From a virus, in IMG/VR virus record IMGVR_UViG_3300033156_000439, positions 1 to 64,000 of that record: a stretch of DNA of 64,000 nucleotides, one strand, 5' to 3'. Below the pieces are notes generated by a model. It made no database searches and had not been told where the DNA came from. It was given only the letters and a program-made list of their open reading frames with translations. The stretch's first letter is position 1. Each line of letters opens with the position of its first letter. The translations under genes were made by a program, and so were the position numbers. Positions 25,413-33,598 of the stretch are shown here, piece after piece.

Positions 25413-26644
25413 GCACTTCTTCCCTTTCCTCCTTCGTAAAAGACTGTTCTTCCAAACGGAAGTTTCTGATGTCTATCTCTAAGACTGTCCGGAACCAGCC
25501 AAATCACTGGAAAATTTGGTGCACTGTCTGGAGACGTGCCATACGTATCTGTAACGTATATCAAACCCCTGAGCTCTGGATATTTTTCAATCTCTTTAAA
25601 GACTGGTCTAAAGTCCGTGCCTCCTCCTCCCTTCCACTCAATCTCATCAAGTTCTTCGGGACTGTGTATCCAGTGTTTTACCTGAACTTTAGCATCACAT
25701 TGAAGCAGTAATACGTTCAGGTCTCCCTTGAAATATGAGAACAAGAACTGCATTCCTGCCTTGAATTCAGAAAGTAGTTCAGTATCTATTGAGCCACTTG
25801 TATCAATGGCTACACATATCTGAAGTCTGTTCCTTCCTTTGATTTGGGGATATAGCAACGGCGGATACCGCCTTTTGTGTAATCTTTTCCAATTCCGTTT
25901 ACTATAACTCCTTTCAAGTACAAAAGAAGATATAATTTCACTGATTGGAAGAGGAGGATGAAGTATGTTTAACACTTCTCTTTTTAAAGAGGCTGGTAAC
26001 GTACCCTGCATGAAAGAACGTAAAAGGGACTGTCTTATCGTCCGTCCCAATGCGTCATTCTTGCTGTGTTTCCATATTTTGTGACCTTGAAGACGCTTTT
26101 TCCCTTCAGTATTTTTGCCCTTACTATTTTCTTCCCCTTGTCTACTTTTAGGTTCTGATTGTCCTCCACTTGCAGACTGCCCACACTGGGATTGTTCTCC
26201 AATACCTTGAAAATTCTTCATGAGTTCTCTATACACTTGCTCAAACGTCTTGCCTGTATATTTTTCATCGAATAGAAAAGAGGACGGTAAATGTCCAAAC
26301 TCCTCTTTAATTATAGCGTTGGTAACATAATCCGCTGCCATATTTGCTATTTCCCATTCTACGTCATTGGTTGCGATCTTTAGTCTTGAATCCCATACAT
26401 GAGATAGAAGTATATGAAGATACTCATGGGCTAAGTCGAATGTGAGATCACTTGGAGAAATTCTATCAAGATAATCTTCGTTCAAGTAGAAGGTCTTTCC
26501 ATCAGTGGCTGCTACTTCAATTGGCACTCCTCTAAATTCCCTACCTATCTCCACTGGTATGGTAAGCACTCCTGACCAAAATGGCTTCTTCTGTAAGAAC
26601 ATGAATTTTGCTCGTCTTATTTTCTTGAGATAATTTTCATTCAT
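25409..26644 (-). CDS. DUF2201-like metallopeptidase and VWA protein
   Basis: A 411-residue two-domain protein. Residues about 1-120 hold a zinc-peptidase motif (AHEYLHILLSH, HExxH). A Gly/Ser/Gln-rich linker (150-190) follows. The C terminus is a von Willebrand A domain with the MIDAS motif DTSGS near residue 285 and GGGTDFRP. This matches DUF2201 proteins, which normally pair with a MoxR-type AAA+ ATPase; one is encoded at 27259-28326. Such pairs act as metal-dependent chaperone systems in cells. It sits first upstream of the paralog array and shares 4 bases with it. Confidence 0.85.
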   Translation of the reverse strand: MNENYLKKIRRAKFMFLQKKPFWSGVLTIPVEIGREFRGVPIEVAATDGKTFYLNEDYLDRISPSDLTFDLAHEYLHILLSHVWDSRLKIATNDVEWEIANMAADYVTNAIIKEEFGHLPSSFLFDEKYTGKTFEQVYRELMKNFQGIGEQSQCGQSASGGQSEPKSRQGEENSKGKNTEGKKRLQGHKIWKHSKNDALGRTIRQSLLRSFMQGTLPASLKREVLNILHPPLPISEIISSFVLERSYSKRNWKRLHKRRYPPLLYPQIKGRNRLQICVAIDTSGSIDTELLSEFKAGMQFLFSYFKGDLNVLLLQCDAKVQVKHWIHSPEELDEIEWKGGGGTDFRPVFKEIEKYPELRGLIYVTDTYGTSPDSAPNFPVIWLVPDSLRDRHQKLPFGRTVFYEGGKGRSA

Positions 26645-26650
26645 TTCTCT

Positions 26651-26782
26651 TCATTCAATAAACATAAAATATAGGAGTAAGAAAGTAATGAAACACGCTA
26701 TCACTATATCTTCCATTATTTCATTCTTTATGATTTCTCGTTTTATTTCTTCTATATCTATTTCTTCTATATCCGAGTCCAT
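26651..26782 (-). CDS. small membrane protein
   Basis: A 43-residue frame: an acidic N terminus with a repeated D-I-E-E-I, then one hydrophobic helix (IACFITFLLLYFMFI). It begins downstream of gapped motif site D and ends just before the VWA gene. Short, but the polar/hydrophobic division is clean. GAGG lies 14 bases before the ATG. Confidence 0.5.
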   Translation of the reverse strand: MDSDIEEIDIEEIKREIIKNEIMEDIVIACFITFLLLYFMFIE

Positions 26783-26896
26783 CTTGATTATTTCCTCAAA
26801 TCCACATATATTGCATATATCAAAATTTGTGTTTATTCACGATAAATTCTATTGGCTTGAGTAAAAAATTTGCGTGAGGGTGAAATATGTGCATCT
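26783..26896 (-). promoter_or_regulatory. intergenic region with gapped motif, site D
   Basis: On the minus strand AGATGCACATAT, nine bases, ACGCAAAT (26868-26896) repeats the arrangement of site A. The next bases are A/T-rich (TTGATATATGCAATATATG), a possible TATA box about 50-60 bases further on, ahead of the gene at 26782. This probably starts a transcript covering the VWA gene and paralogs 5-16. Confidence 0.5.
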
Positions 26897-27078
26897 CACA
26901 CTGAATTCTTTGCTTGTTCTATATAGTTTTTCAATCTTTCCCATTCATCCCAGAATAGAAATATATTATCTCCTCCTACATACGTATCTCTCAATCTTAA
27001 TCCTTCCTCTTCAATTTCTACTACTATGTCTTCAAATCCCTCGTGACCTTTTATTCTACCTCGTTTTAGGATGGGCAT
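26896..27078 (-). CDS. small hypothetical protein
   Basis: A 60-residue acidic protein (MPILKRGRIKGHEGFEDIVVEI...) with beta strands then a helix. Its start overlaps the end of the membrane-protein gene upstream by 23 bases. The last bases of its stop codon form the first base of gapped motif site D. Function unknown. Confidence 0.6.
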   Translation of the reverse strand: MPILKRGRIKGHEGFEDIVVEIEEEGLRLRDTYVGGDNIFLFWDEWERLKNYIEQAKNSV

Positions 27079-27262
27079 TTTGTTCCTCCTGAGTTTCTTC
27101 TATGACTTCTTCCTCCCTCTTTCCGTCCATGTCCATAAGCAGACTTCCTATGATTATAAGCATCATGCCAACAGTAAGCGGGAATTCTGTATCAAAGTAC
27201 TGAATTGATAGAACTACTCCCCAAGCCAGTAAGGCTCTACCGATGCACTGAAAAAATGTCAT
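27056..27262 (-). CDS. small membrane protein with two hydrophobic segments
   Basis: A 68-residue protein. Two hydrophobic helices (about residues 7-22 and 30-45) precede a Glu/Gln-rich cytoplasmic-type tail. It overlaps the MoxR ATPase gene by 4 bases. A membrane partner for the MoxR/VWA pair is conceivable, from position only. Confidence 0.6.
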   Translation of the reverse strand: MTFFQCIGRALLAWGVVLSIQYFDTEFPLTVGMMLIIIGSLLMDMDGKREEEVIEETQEEQNAHPKTR

Positions 27263-28326
27263 TCTCCACTCAGCAATGGCAGTATCTCTTTACCTATGTT
27301 CTTCATCAGTTCCCTAAAGTTCTCATCACCGAGCATCTTTGAAAACATCTCTGAGGGCATTGAGTTCTTGTAATCTACAAGGAACGCTGCTGCCCCCTCA
27401 ACGAATCCACCATATTCGGGATCCTTTCCCTTCTCCCAAATCGCTCTTACATATTTAAAGTACGCCTTTGAGTAGCTCATTTGCTTCTTCGAATTCTTCT
27501 CTCTACTTATCACGGAAAGAAGAGTTTGTATTGTGTAGGTTAGGACGTCAAATTCACTCGGTATATCACTAACGTCTCCTTTCAATATCTTTTGTATGTC
27601 TGGAAGTTTATCTCTTAAATCTGTGAAGGCTAAGAACTTGGCTGCCACTGAACCCCCGATCGAACCAGAGAGATCTTCGATGCTTGACAGTCCTTGCTCT
27701 AAGAGAAGAGATACTCGTTCCCATCCTCTTCCACAAGTTACTTTCTCTCCTCTGTGCTCTGGCAGTATATACAGGTCTTCGGGATGAGCACTCAAGTAGG
27801 CTATAATCTCTGGAGCGATGTGATTTTTCAATGCCCACGCTTTCCATACTTGTATGTCAGGTTCTACGTAGATCTCATGAAGACGTGCTTCGAGTGGTAT
27901 CTCAAGATCCCCAACGACTGCTCCATGTTCTCTCTTGTTTCCCGTTCCACATGGGACTATTCCATCTGGTAGTGGTGTATCTCCGATCATTCTGTCGTAG
28001 AATACACGATACAGTGCTTTCTGCATTTCATTGGAAGCGTGATTCAACTCATCGAACAATAGGAATCCTTGAGCATCATCTGGATACTTTGCCCACTCTG
28101 GTGGAAGTTGAAGAACCACTCCGGAACTTGGATCTGGAACTGTCCAGCCTTCCAAATCAGGGGGTTCCAAGGTTAGCAACGATTTAGAAACGCAAAGCAC
28201 TCCCATCTCTTGAGCAGTTTGTCGTATGATCGAAGACTTCCCCACTCCAGTTGGACCCCAAAGAATAAAGGGAATCCTCTTTTCGTATAATTTTTTAATT
28301 CTTTCTTTCGTTTCCCGTAGGTTCAT
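27259..28326 (-). CDS. MoxR-like AAA+ ATPase
   Basis: A 355-residue AAA+ protein. Walker A is GPTGVGKSS near residue 25, Walker B is GFLLFDELNHA near residue 90, sensor 1 is in CGTGNKRE and an Arg finger region is EARLHEIYV. It lacks extra domains. MoxR ATPases remodel or insert metal into partner proteins with VWA subunits; the DUF2201-VWA gene lies 0.6 kb downstream in the same operon. Confidence 0.88.
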   Translation of the reverse strand: MNLRETKERIKKLYEKRIPFILWGPTGVGKSSIIRQTAQEMGVLCVSKSLLTLEPPDLEGWTVPDPSSGVVLQLPPEWAKYPDDAQGFLLFDELNHASNEMQKALYRVFYDRMIGDTPLPDGIVPCGTGNKREHGAVVGDLEIPLEARLHEIYVEPDIQVWKAWALKNHIAPEIIAYLSAHPEDLYILPEHRGEKVTCGRGWERVSLLLEQGLSSIEDLSGSIGGSVAAKFLAFTDLRDKLPDIQKILKGDVSDIPSEFDVLTYTIQTLLSVISREKNSKKQMSYSKAYFKYVRAIWEKGKDPEYGGFVEGAAAFLVDYKNSMPSEMFSKMLGDENFRELMKNIGKEILPLLSGE

Positions 28327-28516
28327 TCTCTTTCAATACCTCCTTTATTTTTTCTTCTATTTCCCGAACCGCTATCATCAATCCGTCAGACATATAGCTA
28401 TACTTTAATTGCTCTTCTTGATCAGTTTCGTTACAAGCTTTTTCTTCGAGTTCTATGGCTTTCTCTAATATTCTAATCCCAATGCTTTTCAATACTGTTA
28501 CTGACTCTTCATTCAT
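28295..28516 (-). CDS. small helical hypothetical protein
   Basis: A 73-residue protein from ATG at 28516, which follows GAGGAGGATA. It is almost entirely charged helix (LEKAIELEEKACNETDQEE). It overlaps the MoxR start by 32 bases, so translation is coupled. Function unknown. Confidence 0.6.
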   Translation of the reverse strand: MNEESVTVLKSIGIRILEKAIELEEKACNETDQEEQLKYSYMSDGLMIAVREIEEKIKEVLKENEPTGNERKN

Positions 28517-28599
28517 TCTCGTATCCTCCTCAATTACACATTCACCTATGAAAGGCATGCTTCTTCACCTTATTCTTTTATTGGAAGAGTATGTGAGTC

Positions 28600-29706
28600 C
28601 TAAATTATGACATATCGCCTCTTCTTTAATCCCTCCGCGTAATTGTTTAGGGCTTCAAGGATAGTTGTATTTCTCAAGAATTCTGATCCCTCGTATCCTT
28701 TCTCAAGAATCTGAGATATATCTCGTTTCATACCTTCTATAATAAAACTTCTTAAAAGAAAGAGTTGATGATTAAGAATAGCTGGAGCTTCTTCTATTAT
28801 CCAAGATGAACAGTAAGCATCATAAAGACTCATTGATATCATTTCATTAAAACTCTTTAAAAGATGATAATTAATAAACTTTATTATCTTTCCTGCAACA
28901 ATCTCGAAGTGTTGTGGGAGGCACTCAGTGGAGGAACATGATAGGAATGAAGAATGAACTGGTAGACGATAATAAATACGCTCCCGTATCTTGGGATCTC
29001 TAATTTTTATGCCCCTATTGAGATTAACATAAATTGGAATCGTGTGTATGCTTATCTCGCCTAATATGTCGTGGATGTAAATTGGAGGAAAGTCAGAAAT
29101 TCTTATAGAGTCCGTTCTCATACGATATAATTCACCGTCCGATGATTCATAATCAAACTCTTGTGCCTTTTCCTTCTCTTCAGTATATCGTTCCCTAATC
29201 CCCTCCAGTATCCACATCGCCAAATAAGGAGTCGCTGAAATATCACTCTTTGCAAGATAGATGATACGATCTACTATATGCCTATTGACAGCCCATTCTG
29301 AGTTCGATTCAAATGAAAAGATTTGCAAAAACTCTTGTCTGTACTCATTTAAGTGTCTTCTCTTCCTTCCTCCACGAAAAAAATGAGAATCTATATCCTC
29401 TACGATCTCTCTATTTTTCAACAATCGATCATATAATAAATTAGTGAACTTTAATAAATTGATTGGATTGGAAAGGTACGCCTCCGCATCCACTACTTTC
29501 CATTGGTTCGTTTCTATCTTGGACTCCTTTCCGTTTATGTCTTCGATTACGAAATTACAAGTCCTCGTAAATTGAATCTCTTTCACGAAATATATCTCAT
29601 CTTCTTTAGGAGGCAGTGAGTGAGGTGATATCGTTTTTCCAAATAGTCCAAGGATATACCACGCGGGTATATCTTCCCAAAGCTTGGAAACGTTAATTTT
29701 CTTCAT
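28600..29706 (-). CDS. hypothetical protein of 368 residues
   Basis: A large protein from ATG at 29706 (MKKINVSKLWEDIPAWYIL...). The first 90 residues are beta-rich. The remainder is helical with Arg/Lys-rich FFRGGRKRRH near residue 115 and a Cys pair (LSCSSTEC). No family motif is recognised. Its start overlaps the 36-residue gene upstream by 14 bases. Confidence 0.6.
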   Translation of the reverse strand: MKKINVSKLWEDIPAWYILGLFGKTISPHSLPPKEDEIYFVKEIQFTRTCNFVIEDINGKESKIETNQWKVVDAEAYLSNPINLLKFTNLLYDRLLKNREIVEDIDSHFFRGGRKRRHLNEYRQEFLQIFSFESNSEWAVNRHIVDRIIYLAKSDISATPYLAMWILEGIRERYTEEKEKAQEFDYESSDGELYRMRTDSIRISDFPPIYIHDILGEISIHTIPIYVNLNRGIKIRDPKIRERIYYRLPVHSSFLSCSSTECLPQHFEIVAGKIIKFINYHLLKSFNEMISMSLYDAYCSSWIIEEAPAILNHQLFLLRSFIIEGMKRDISQILEKGYEGSEFLRNTTILEALNNYAEGLKKRRYVII

Positions 29707-29803
29707 CGTTATCACCCAGTTCTTCCTCAAGAAATTGAGACTGTTGAAAGATAAACTCTTGAGCTTCCTGCCATTCATTAGACTTCAGTCTCAATCTAAT
29801 CAT
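29693..29803 (-). CDS. tiny acidic protein
   Basis: A 36-residue frame (MIRLRLKSNEWQEAQEF...) ending in an acidic tail. It overlaps the genes on either side by 14 and 8 bases, which supports real translation more than its length does. Function unknown. Confidence 0.45.
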   Translation of the reverse strand: MIRLRLKSNEWQEAQEFIFQQSQFLEEELGDNDEEN

Positions 29804-30140
29804 ATTTTTTAATTATGGACTTAATCTGATACGAAACTTCTGCAAGACTATCGAACTTGCCCCACCAGTATCTTTTGTCTTCACTCTCTGTGGCACAGTC
29901 CTCTGCCCAATCTCTTTCCCCTTTTATGCACACTAATAAGTTTTTCAGTTCTTCAATGATGTCCTTTGACATTTCAGATCTAAGTTGTTCATAAGTTCGA
30001 TTAGGTAGATTTGAACGAAAAAGACTAAGTAATTTTGTTGTATCTTCAGCTATTTCATCATCACTTGGAAAATCTGAAGGAGTCAATTCAATTTTTAGAG
30101 GATGACTCGATCTGGCTCCGTGGATTTTTATTGTTTTCAT
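29796..30140 (-). CDS. hypothetical protein
   Basis: A 114-residue helical, acidic protein from ATG at 30140, directly after the stop of the amidotransferase gene. Contains Trp-rich DWAED...RYWWGKFD. No family recognised. It is probably translated together with the amidotransferase. Confidence 0.6.
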   Translation of the reverse strand: MKTIKIHGARSSHPLKIELTPSDFPSDDEIAEDTTKLLSLFRSNLPNRTYEQLRSEMSKDIIEELKNLLVCIKGERDWAEDCATESEDKRYWWGKFDSLAEVSYQIKSIIKKYD

Positions 30141-30141
30141 T

Positions 30142-31032
30142 TTATATGTACCCATATAGTTTGGCTAAGATTATAGACTTGTTCCCAGATTTATCTGTAC
30201 TCTTGATTATTCGTTCTTCCCCATCTTCTTCGAAAACAAAAGCACCTCCCCGTGATGTCACATAATTATAGGCTTCTTGTTTATCCCTGAAGGATAGTTT
30301 TTTGACCACATCGAGAAACTGTTCCCCTCTGAAATAAGTGCCCTCAACTCTACCATCCTCTTTACTATCCTTATTTTCTTTCTTTTTCTTGTAGTCTTTT
30401 ACTTCGTATTTTCCTTTACCTACTTTCACTATTTTTCCTCTCTTCCCCCAACCTGTATCTTGATTATAGAAGCTACGCCAGTCCCATTTCCATGTAAGAT
30501 CTGTAAATCTACGTTTTCCATCTACTCGGAAGCTGCCAATCAAGATAGGATCTTTTCTTCGTTCCAACAAAAGCACAAACTTTGATCCTCCGAGCATTTC
30601 TTGGAACTCCTTTGATAACATCATTAGAATTAACTGCCTCTCTGTTAGTCGAAGAGAAGACAAAAACAAGGTAAATTTCGCTGTATCGCTAAGTTCATCG
30701 TAACTATTCCATGACGAAAACGCCGACATGTGTCCTCTGTGGAATAATATGGCTCTCCTCTTTCCTTTCAGTGTGACTACGAACGGGTGAGTTAGTTTCG
30801 GTTTGACCTCCCCAGCACTCGCCATCCTCCAGTGTGATACCACCGGATACTTTCCTTGTACCTCATCAAGAACTTGATATGCACCATCTGGATCCATCAA
30901 GCCTTTCATTACGTTCCACTTGTTTCCTTTGAAATACGCAAACCCGAACCCATCAGGATTCTGGTTCCATATTTTCTCGAACTCGTCGTACTCTACTTTT
31001 CCGCCCTCTTTAATCACGGCTATTTGACACAT
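30142..31032 (-). CDS. class II glutamine amidotransferase-like Ntn-hydrolase
   Basis: A 296-residue protein starting MCQI, so that removal of Met would expose the catalytic N-terminal Cys. NPDGFGFAY, VSHWRMAS and FHRGHMSAF correspond to conserved GAT-II segments. The C-terminal 130 residues are Lys-rich with a helical end and have no clear counterpart. GAT-II domains hydrolyse glutamine or amide bonds. The amidoligase encoded 0.7 kb upstream makes a paired peptide ligation/hydrolysis system likely, as described for phage and bacterial amidoligase clusters. Confidence 0.75.
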   Translation of the reverse strand: MCQIAVIKEGGKVEYDEFEKIWNQNPDGFGFAYFKGNKWNVMKGLMDPDGAYQVLDEVQGKYPVVSHWRMASAGEVKPKLTHPFVVTLKGKRRAILFHRGHMSAFSSWNSYDELSDTAKFTLFLSSLRLTERQLILMMLSKEFQEMLGGSKFVLLLERRKDPILIGSFRVDGKRRFTDLTWKWDWRSFYNQDTGWGKRGKIVKVGKGKYEVKDYKKKKENKDSKEDGRVEGTYFRGEQFLDVVKKLSFRDKQEAYNYVTSRGGAFVFEEDGEERIIKSTDKSGNKSIILAKLYGYI

Positions 31033-31033
31033 C

Positions 31034-31378
31034 TTATTTCTTCCTCCTCCTTCTTCTAAATAAACACTCTATTGCTCGTTTCAACCGTTCAGGATCTCTT
31101 CGAATCATTTTTTGTCTGAAGGTATACGGTAAACCAACAATTATAGTTCTACCATCCATGAATCTGTTTAAACTCTCAGAATTTATGATCCTCAAGTCAC
31201 AGTCGATTAGATTTTTCTTCACGATATTATAGCTCTTCGGATCCCCAACGTATACTCTATCACCGTGAGAATATGACACTCCGAAGACTACTATTCTCTC
31301 GATCCCTGGAATATCCACTTCAACATCGACCTCCTCTCGTGGGAGATGGTCATCATATCGATTACATACTACTTTCAT
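31034..31378 (-). CDS. amidoligase-cassette protein, copy B
   Basis: A 114-residue protein from ATG at 31378 (MKVVCNRYDDHL...). It shares a plan with its upstream neighbour: MKV start, GxExxxVFG strand, then I(G/V)GLPYxFR followed by a helix ending in LFRRR. The two genes overlap by 4 bases. Function unknown; the pair lies exactly between the amidoligase and the GAT-II enzyme. I found no Cys knuckle or known catalytic motif. Confidence 0.6.
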   Translation of the reverse strand: MKVVCNRYDDHLPREEVDVEVDIPGIERIVVFGVSYSHGDRVYVGDPKSYNIVKKNLIDCDLRIINSESLNRFMDGRTIIVGLPYTFRQKMIRRDPERLKRAIECLFRRRRRKK

Positions 31379-31683
31379 TGAAACAAACACCTCAGAACTT
31401 TTTTCAAAACTTCTGTATCACCTTTGATATACTGCAATCTAAATAAATGTGGTAGTCCAACACCTATTACACCTTCTTCCTTTTCTCCTCGAAAATCCAC
31501 TTTGATTATCTTTGCATCAGTTGTATTTCTTCTGATGTGATCCGCCCACTCGCTTGAAATGAGAATCTCATCTCCACAACTACCGAATACCTCGATTCGT
31601 TTAACGTTTTCTAATCCCTTTATTTGCATTGGAACTCTTTTTTTAGGCAAGCCCTCAAAATCTCCGATATATGTTACTTTCAT
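31375..31683 (-). CDS. amidoligase-cassette protein, copy A
   Basis: A 102-residue protein, paralog of the gene at 31034 (KRIEVFGSCGDE against ERIVVFGVSYSHGD; VGLPHLFRLQ against VGLPYTFRQK). It overlaps both neighbours by 4 bases. I know these small proteins only from context. They could be substrates or scaffolds for peptide tagging. Confidence 0.6.
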   Translation of the reverse strand: MKVTYIGDFEGLPKKRVPMQIKGLENVKRIEVFGSCGDEILISSEWADHIRRNTTDAKIIKVDFRGEKEEGVIGVGLPHLFRLQYIKGDTEVLKKVLRCLFQ

Positions 31684-32402
31684 AACTTCCTAACTAATCT
31701 TCTTTGAATATCCTCGAATTTAAAAGGATCTTTTATGAATTTCTTTATGAATAGCGTTACCACGAGTAATTGGCGATACGTAGTTATCTTAGGCAATCTG
31801 AATTCGACCGTGCCGAGACCATTAGTCATTGTATTAACGAAGAAATATCGTTCATTGGGTTCATCTTGATTTGCAAACTCATTTGGATTTCTGCCCCACA
31901 GGCGTCTGTCTGTTACAACGTCTTCGAGATACCCCTGTGCTCTTTCGATTCTTTGCAATTCATCAGAAGACACTCCCACATGAATATGCGATGATACAAG
32001 ATAAGTCTTTAGATAATCTGAGTAATCTTCATATATCGGTCTGAGCGACTGAACAAAAGAACGCCTTGACAAATAAATCGGAGATTTCATTTCACAATCG
32101 CTCACGGTTGCATCCTCCGTAGGAAGGAATCCTCTTAATAACAGTCTTGCAAATATTGCAGTTCGAATATGTTTATCTTCTTGATCTGGAGATCGAAACT
32201 CGAGTTCGGTGCCCCACGTATAATCACCAGTATCCTTGGCTTTTCGTGTGCCTTTTACTATCTCGTTTCTTGATGGGTAAGGATGAGCATTATAGAAGTG
32301 GTTATCACAAATATATCCTATTCCCTTGACGTACACAGAACACGCTCTTTCTCTTTGACACAATCTGCACTTTTTAACATTAAATCCACGGATTCCGATC
32401 AT
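31680..32402 (-). CDS. amidoligase-family (COOH-NH2 ligase) enzyme
   Basis: A 240-residue protein. WGTELEFRS (about residue 63), SSHIHVGVS (about 137) and a late VEFRLPK are the glutamine-synthetase-like fold motifs of the amidoligase family (PF12224 as I recall). An N-terminal Cys cluster (CRLCQRERAC...ICDNHF) looks like a zinc-binding module. Amidoligases join carboxyl and amino groups using ATP, in peptide tagging or surface polymer synthesis. A GAT-II enzyme and two small paralogous proteins lie downstream in the same overlapping operon. Confidence 0.8.
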   Translation of the reverse strand: MIGIRGFNVKKCRLCQRERACSVYVKGIGYICDNHFYNAHPYPSRNEIVKGTRKAKDTGDYTWGTELEFRSPDQEDKHIRTAIFARLLLRGFLPTEDATVSDCEMKSPIYLSRRSFVQSLRPIYEDYSDYLKTYLVSSHIHVGVSSDELQRIERAQGYLEDVVTDRRLWGRNPNEFANQDEPNERYFFVNTMTNGLGTVEFRLPKITTYRQLLVVTLFIKKFIKDPFKFEDIQRRLVRKL

Positions 32403-32635
32403 AGAACTATTTTACCTCTCAGTTCTAATTGGGTTACTGGATCAAAGTACTCCTCTATTTCGTACTTTTCGCTTTTCCTATACAACTCGTATAATTCTCT
32501 AAAATTCTTTCCCGGTTTGTGTAGGTTGCCGTCTGCGTCTCGAAATAGCGTCACCCCGACTCTCCTAAAATATATAAATTTCCCGAGTTTCTCGCCGTTC
32601 TTTTTTCGCACTACCAAATTAGATACATTGTTCAT
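32399..32635 (-). CDS. hypothetical protein
   Basis: A 78-residue basic protein (MNNVSNLVVRKKNGEKLG...). A strand-rich first half with FRDADGNLHKPGKNF and a helical Tyr/Glu-rich second half. It overlaps the amidoligase start by 4 bases. Function unknown. Confidence 0.55.
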   Translation of the reverse strand: MNNVSNLVVRKKNGEKLGKFIYFRRVGVTLFRDADGNLHKPGKNFRELYELYRKSEKYEIEEYFDPVTQLELRGKIVL

Positions 32636-32751
32636 TCTTTCCTCACCTCCTGTTTCTTTCCAAACTCAAATGCCTCTCGCTTATCATACGAGAGGACGAA
32701 AAACCACGAGGAAATGTCCACTCCTTCTTCTCCATTATAGGTATCACTCAT
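32632..32751 (-). CDS. small hypothetical protein
   Basis: A 39-residue frame (MSDTYNGEEGVDISSWFFV...) whose TGA overlaps the ATG of the next gene by 4 bases; GGAGG in its tail is the ribosome binding site for that gene. Too short for a functional guess. Confidence 0.45.
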   Translation of the reverse strand: MSDTYNGEEGVDISSWFFVLSYDKREAFEFGKKQEVRKE

Positions 32752-32782
32752 TTTAATCCTCCAAGAATTTATATACGCCAGA

Positions 32783-33055
32783 CTACTCCTTATATTCCCC
32801 TATCTTTTCAATCTTCCATCCTCTTTCCACGAAGTCTATTAGTGTATATCTCACAGCCGGGCACTCTGGATCCTCTACTATAAACCCCAAGTGATAATAA
32901 TCTGCATAACCCTCTCCGTCGCTATATTTCTTGAATCGTACTATACCTTCATGTACAATCTTTCCTTTTTCGTTTGTTGCTCTCAGTATATCCCCAATCT
33001 TATACACTTTTCCGTCTATTTCTACCCCATCTTTTCTCAATTTAATTGCGTACAT
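32783..33055 (-). CDS. YopX-like small protein
   Basis: A 90-residue beta-rich protein from ATG at 33055, seven bases after GGAGGAAAG. GDILRATNEKGKIVHEGIVRF with later charged strands resembles YopX-like phage proteins, which are of unknown function. Tentative assignment. Confidence 0.5.
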   Translation of the reverse strand: MYAIKLRKDGVEIDGKVYKIGDILRATNEKGKIVHEGIVRFKKYSDGEGYADYYHLGFIVEDPECPAVRYTLIDFVERGWKIEKIGEYKE

Positions 33056-33323
33056 TTCTCTTTCCTCCTTCATCCAACAAGCCAGCCTTTGAGAGTTCTT
33101 GCGTGATATCCTGGACTGTGATTTCGAGCCCTTCTTTTCTTATCAACTGTTCAATGACATTTATCATTTCTTCCTCGTATTCAATTTTCGATGGCAGGGT
33201 AAAAACACGATCTAATATTTCCTTTAAGGTATAGTCTTTCAAATCATTTAAATATATAGAATAATAAGATATGAATTTAGTTATGTTGATAGCAACTTCT
33301 CTATTGATTGTTATTCTGCACAT
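33042..33323 (-). CDS. hypothetical helical protein
   Basis: A 93-residue protein (MCRITINREVAINITKF...) with Glu-rich helices in the middle (EYEEEMINVIEQLIRKE). Its start is preceded by the remnant of an array-type C terminus, and its ribosome binding site (GGGGGTGG) lies inside that remnant. Function unknown. Confidence 0.55.
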   Translation of the reverse strand: MCRITINREVAINITKFISYYSIYLNDLKDYTLKEILDRVFTLPSKIEYEEEMINVIEQLIRKEGLEITVQDITQELSKAGLLDEGGKRNVRN

Positions 33324-33390
33324 GTAAGATAACCACCCCCAATTTTTCTATATCCTCTAAACTTTCGTTGTCTTTCTCATCTCCTATTAA
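33301..33390 (-). pseudogene. possible C-terminal remnant of an array paralog
   Basis: A 29-codon stop-to-stop stretch with no ATG reads DEKDNESLEDIEKLGVVILHV. It resembles the block 3 signature of the array (NETLEDIKRL followed by a GYITYL-like strand), located 8 kb away and out of frame with the real genes here. It suggests an ancient member or a recombination scar. The match is about 20 residues by eye, so it needs an alignment check. Confidence 0.4.
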
Positions 33391-33520
33391 TTATTTCTCT
33401 TATTTCCTTTATTTCTTCCCACAAACTTTCTATCTCCTCGTCAATCATTCTTACGATTTCTCTTTCGGTTACTACTCTCCCTTTTGCGTATTCCTTTGCA
33501 ATCTTTTCCAGTATTTTCAT
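33377..33520 (-). CDS. small helical protein
   Basis: A 47-residue frame (MKILEKIAKEYAKGRVVTE...) made of two charged helices. The ATG follows GGAGGTGAC at perfect spacing, and the stop of the 24-residue leader ORF lies inside that ribosome binding site. Helical hairpin or DNA-binding adaptor possible. Confidence 0.55.
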   Translation of the reverse strand: MKILEKIAKEYAKGRVVTEREIVRMIDEEIESLWEEIKEIREIINRR

Positions 33521-33523
33521 TTG

Positions 33524-33598
33524 TCACCTCCAATCAAATCCGTCACCAAAAAAGTTTTGGCGTTGCTCATTCACACTCTTTAATCTTCTTTCTTCCAC
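33524..33598 (-). CDS. 24-residue leader ORF
   Basis: GTG at 33598 opens a frame VEERRLKSVNEQRQNFFG... of 24 residues. It is preceded by GGGGGTGATC (33604-33613), almost a full complement of the archaeal 16S rRNA 3' end, five bases away. The TGA sits within the ribosome binding site of the next gene, so translation may be coupled. It is the first gene of the leftward operon, about 20 bases after the expected transcription start. Confidence 0.5.
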   Translation of the reverse strand: MEERRLKSVNEQRQNFFGDGFDWR

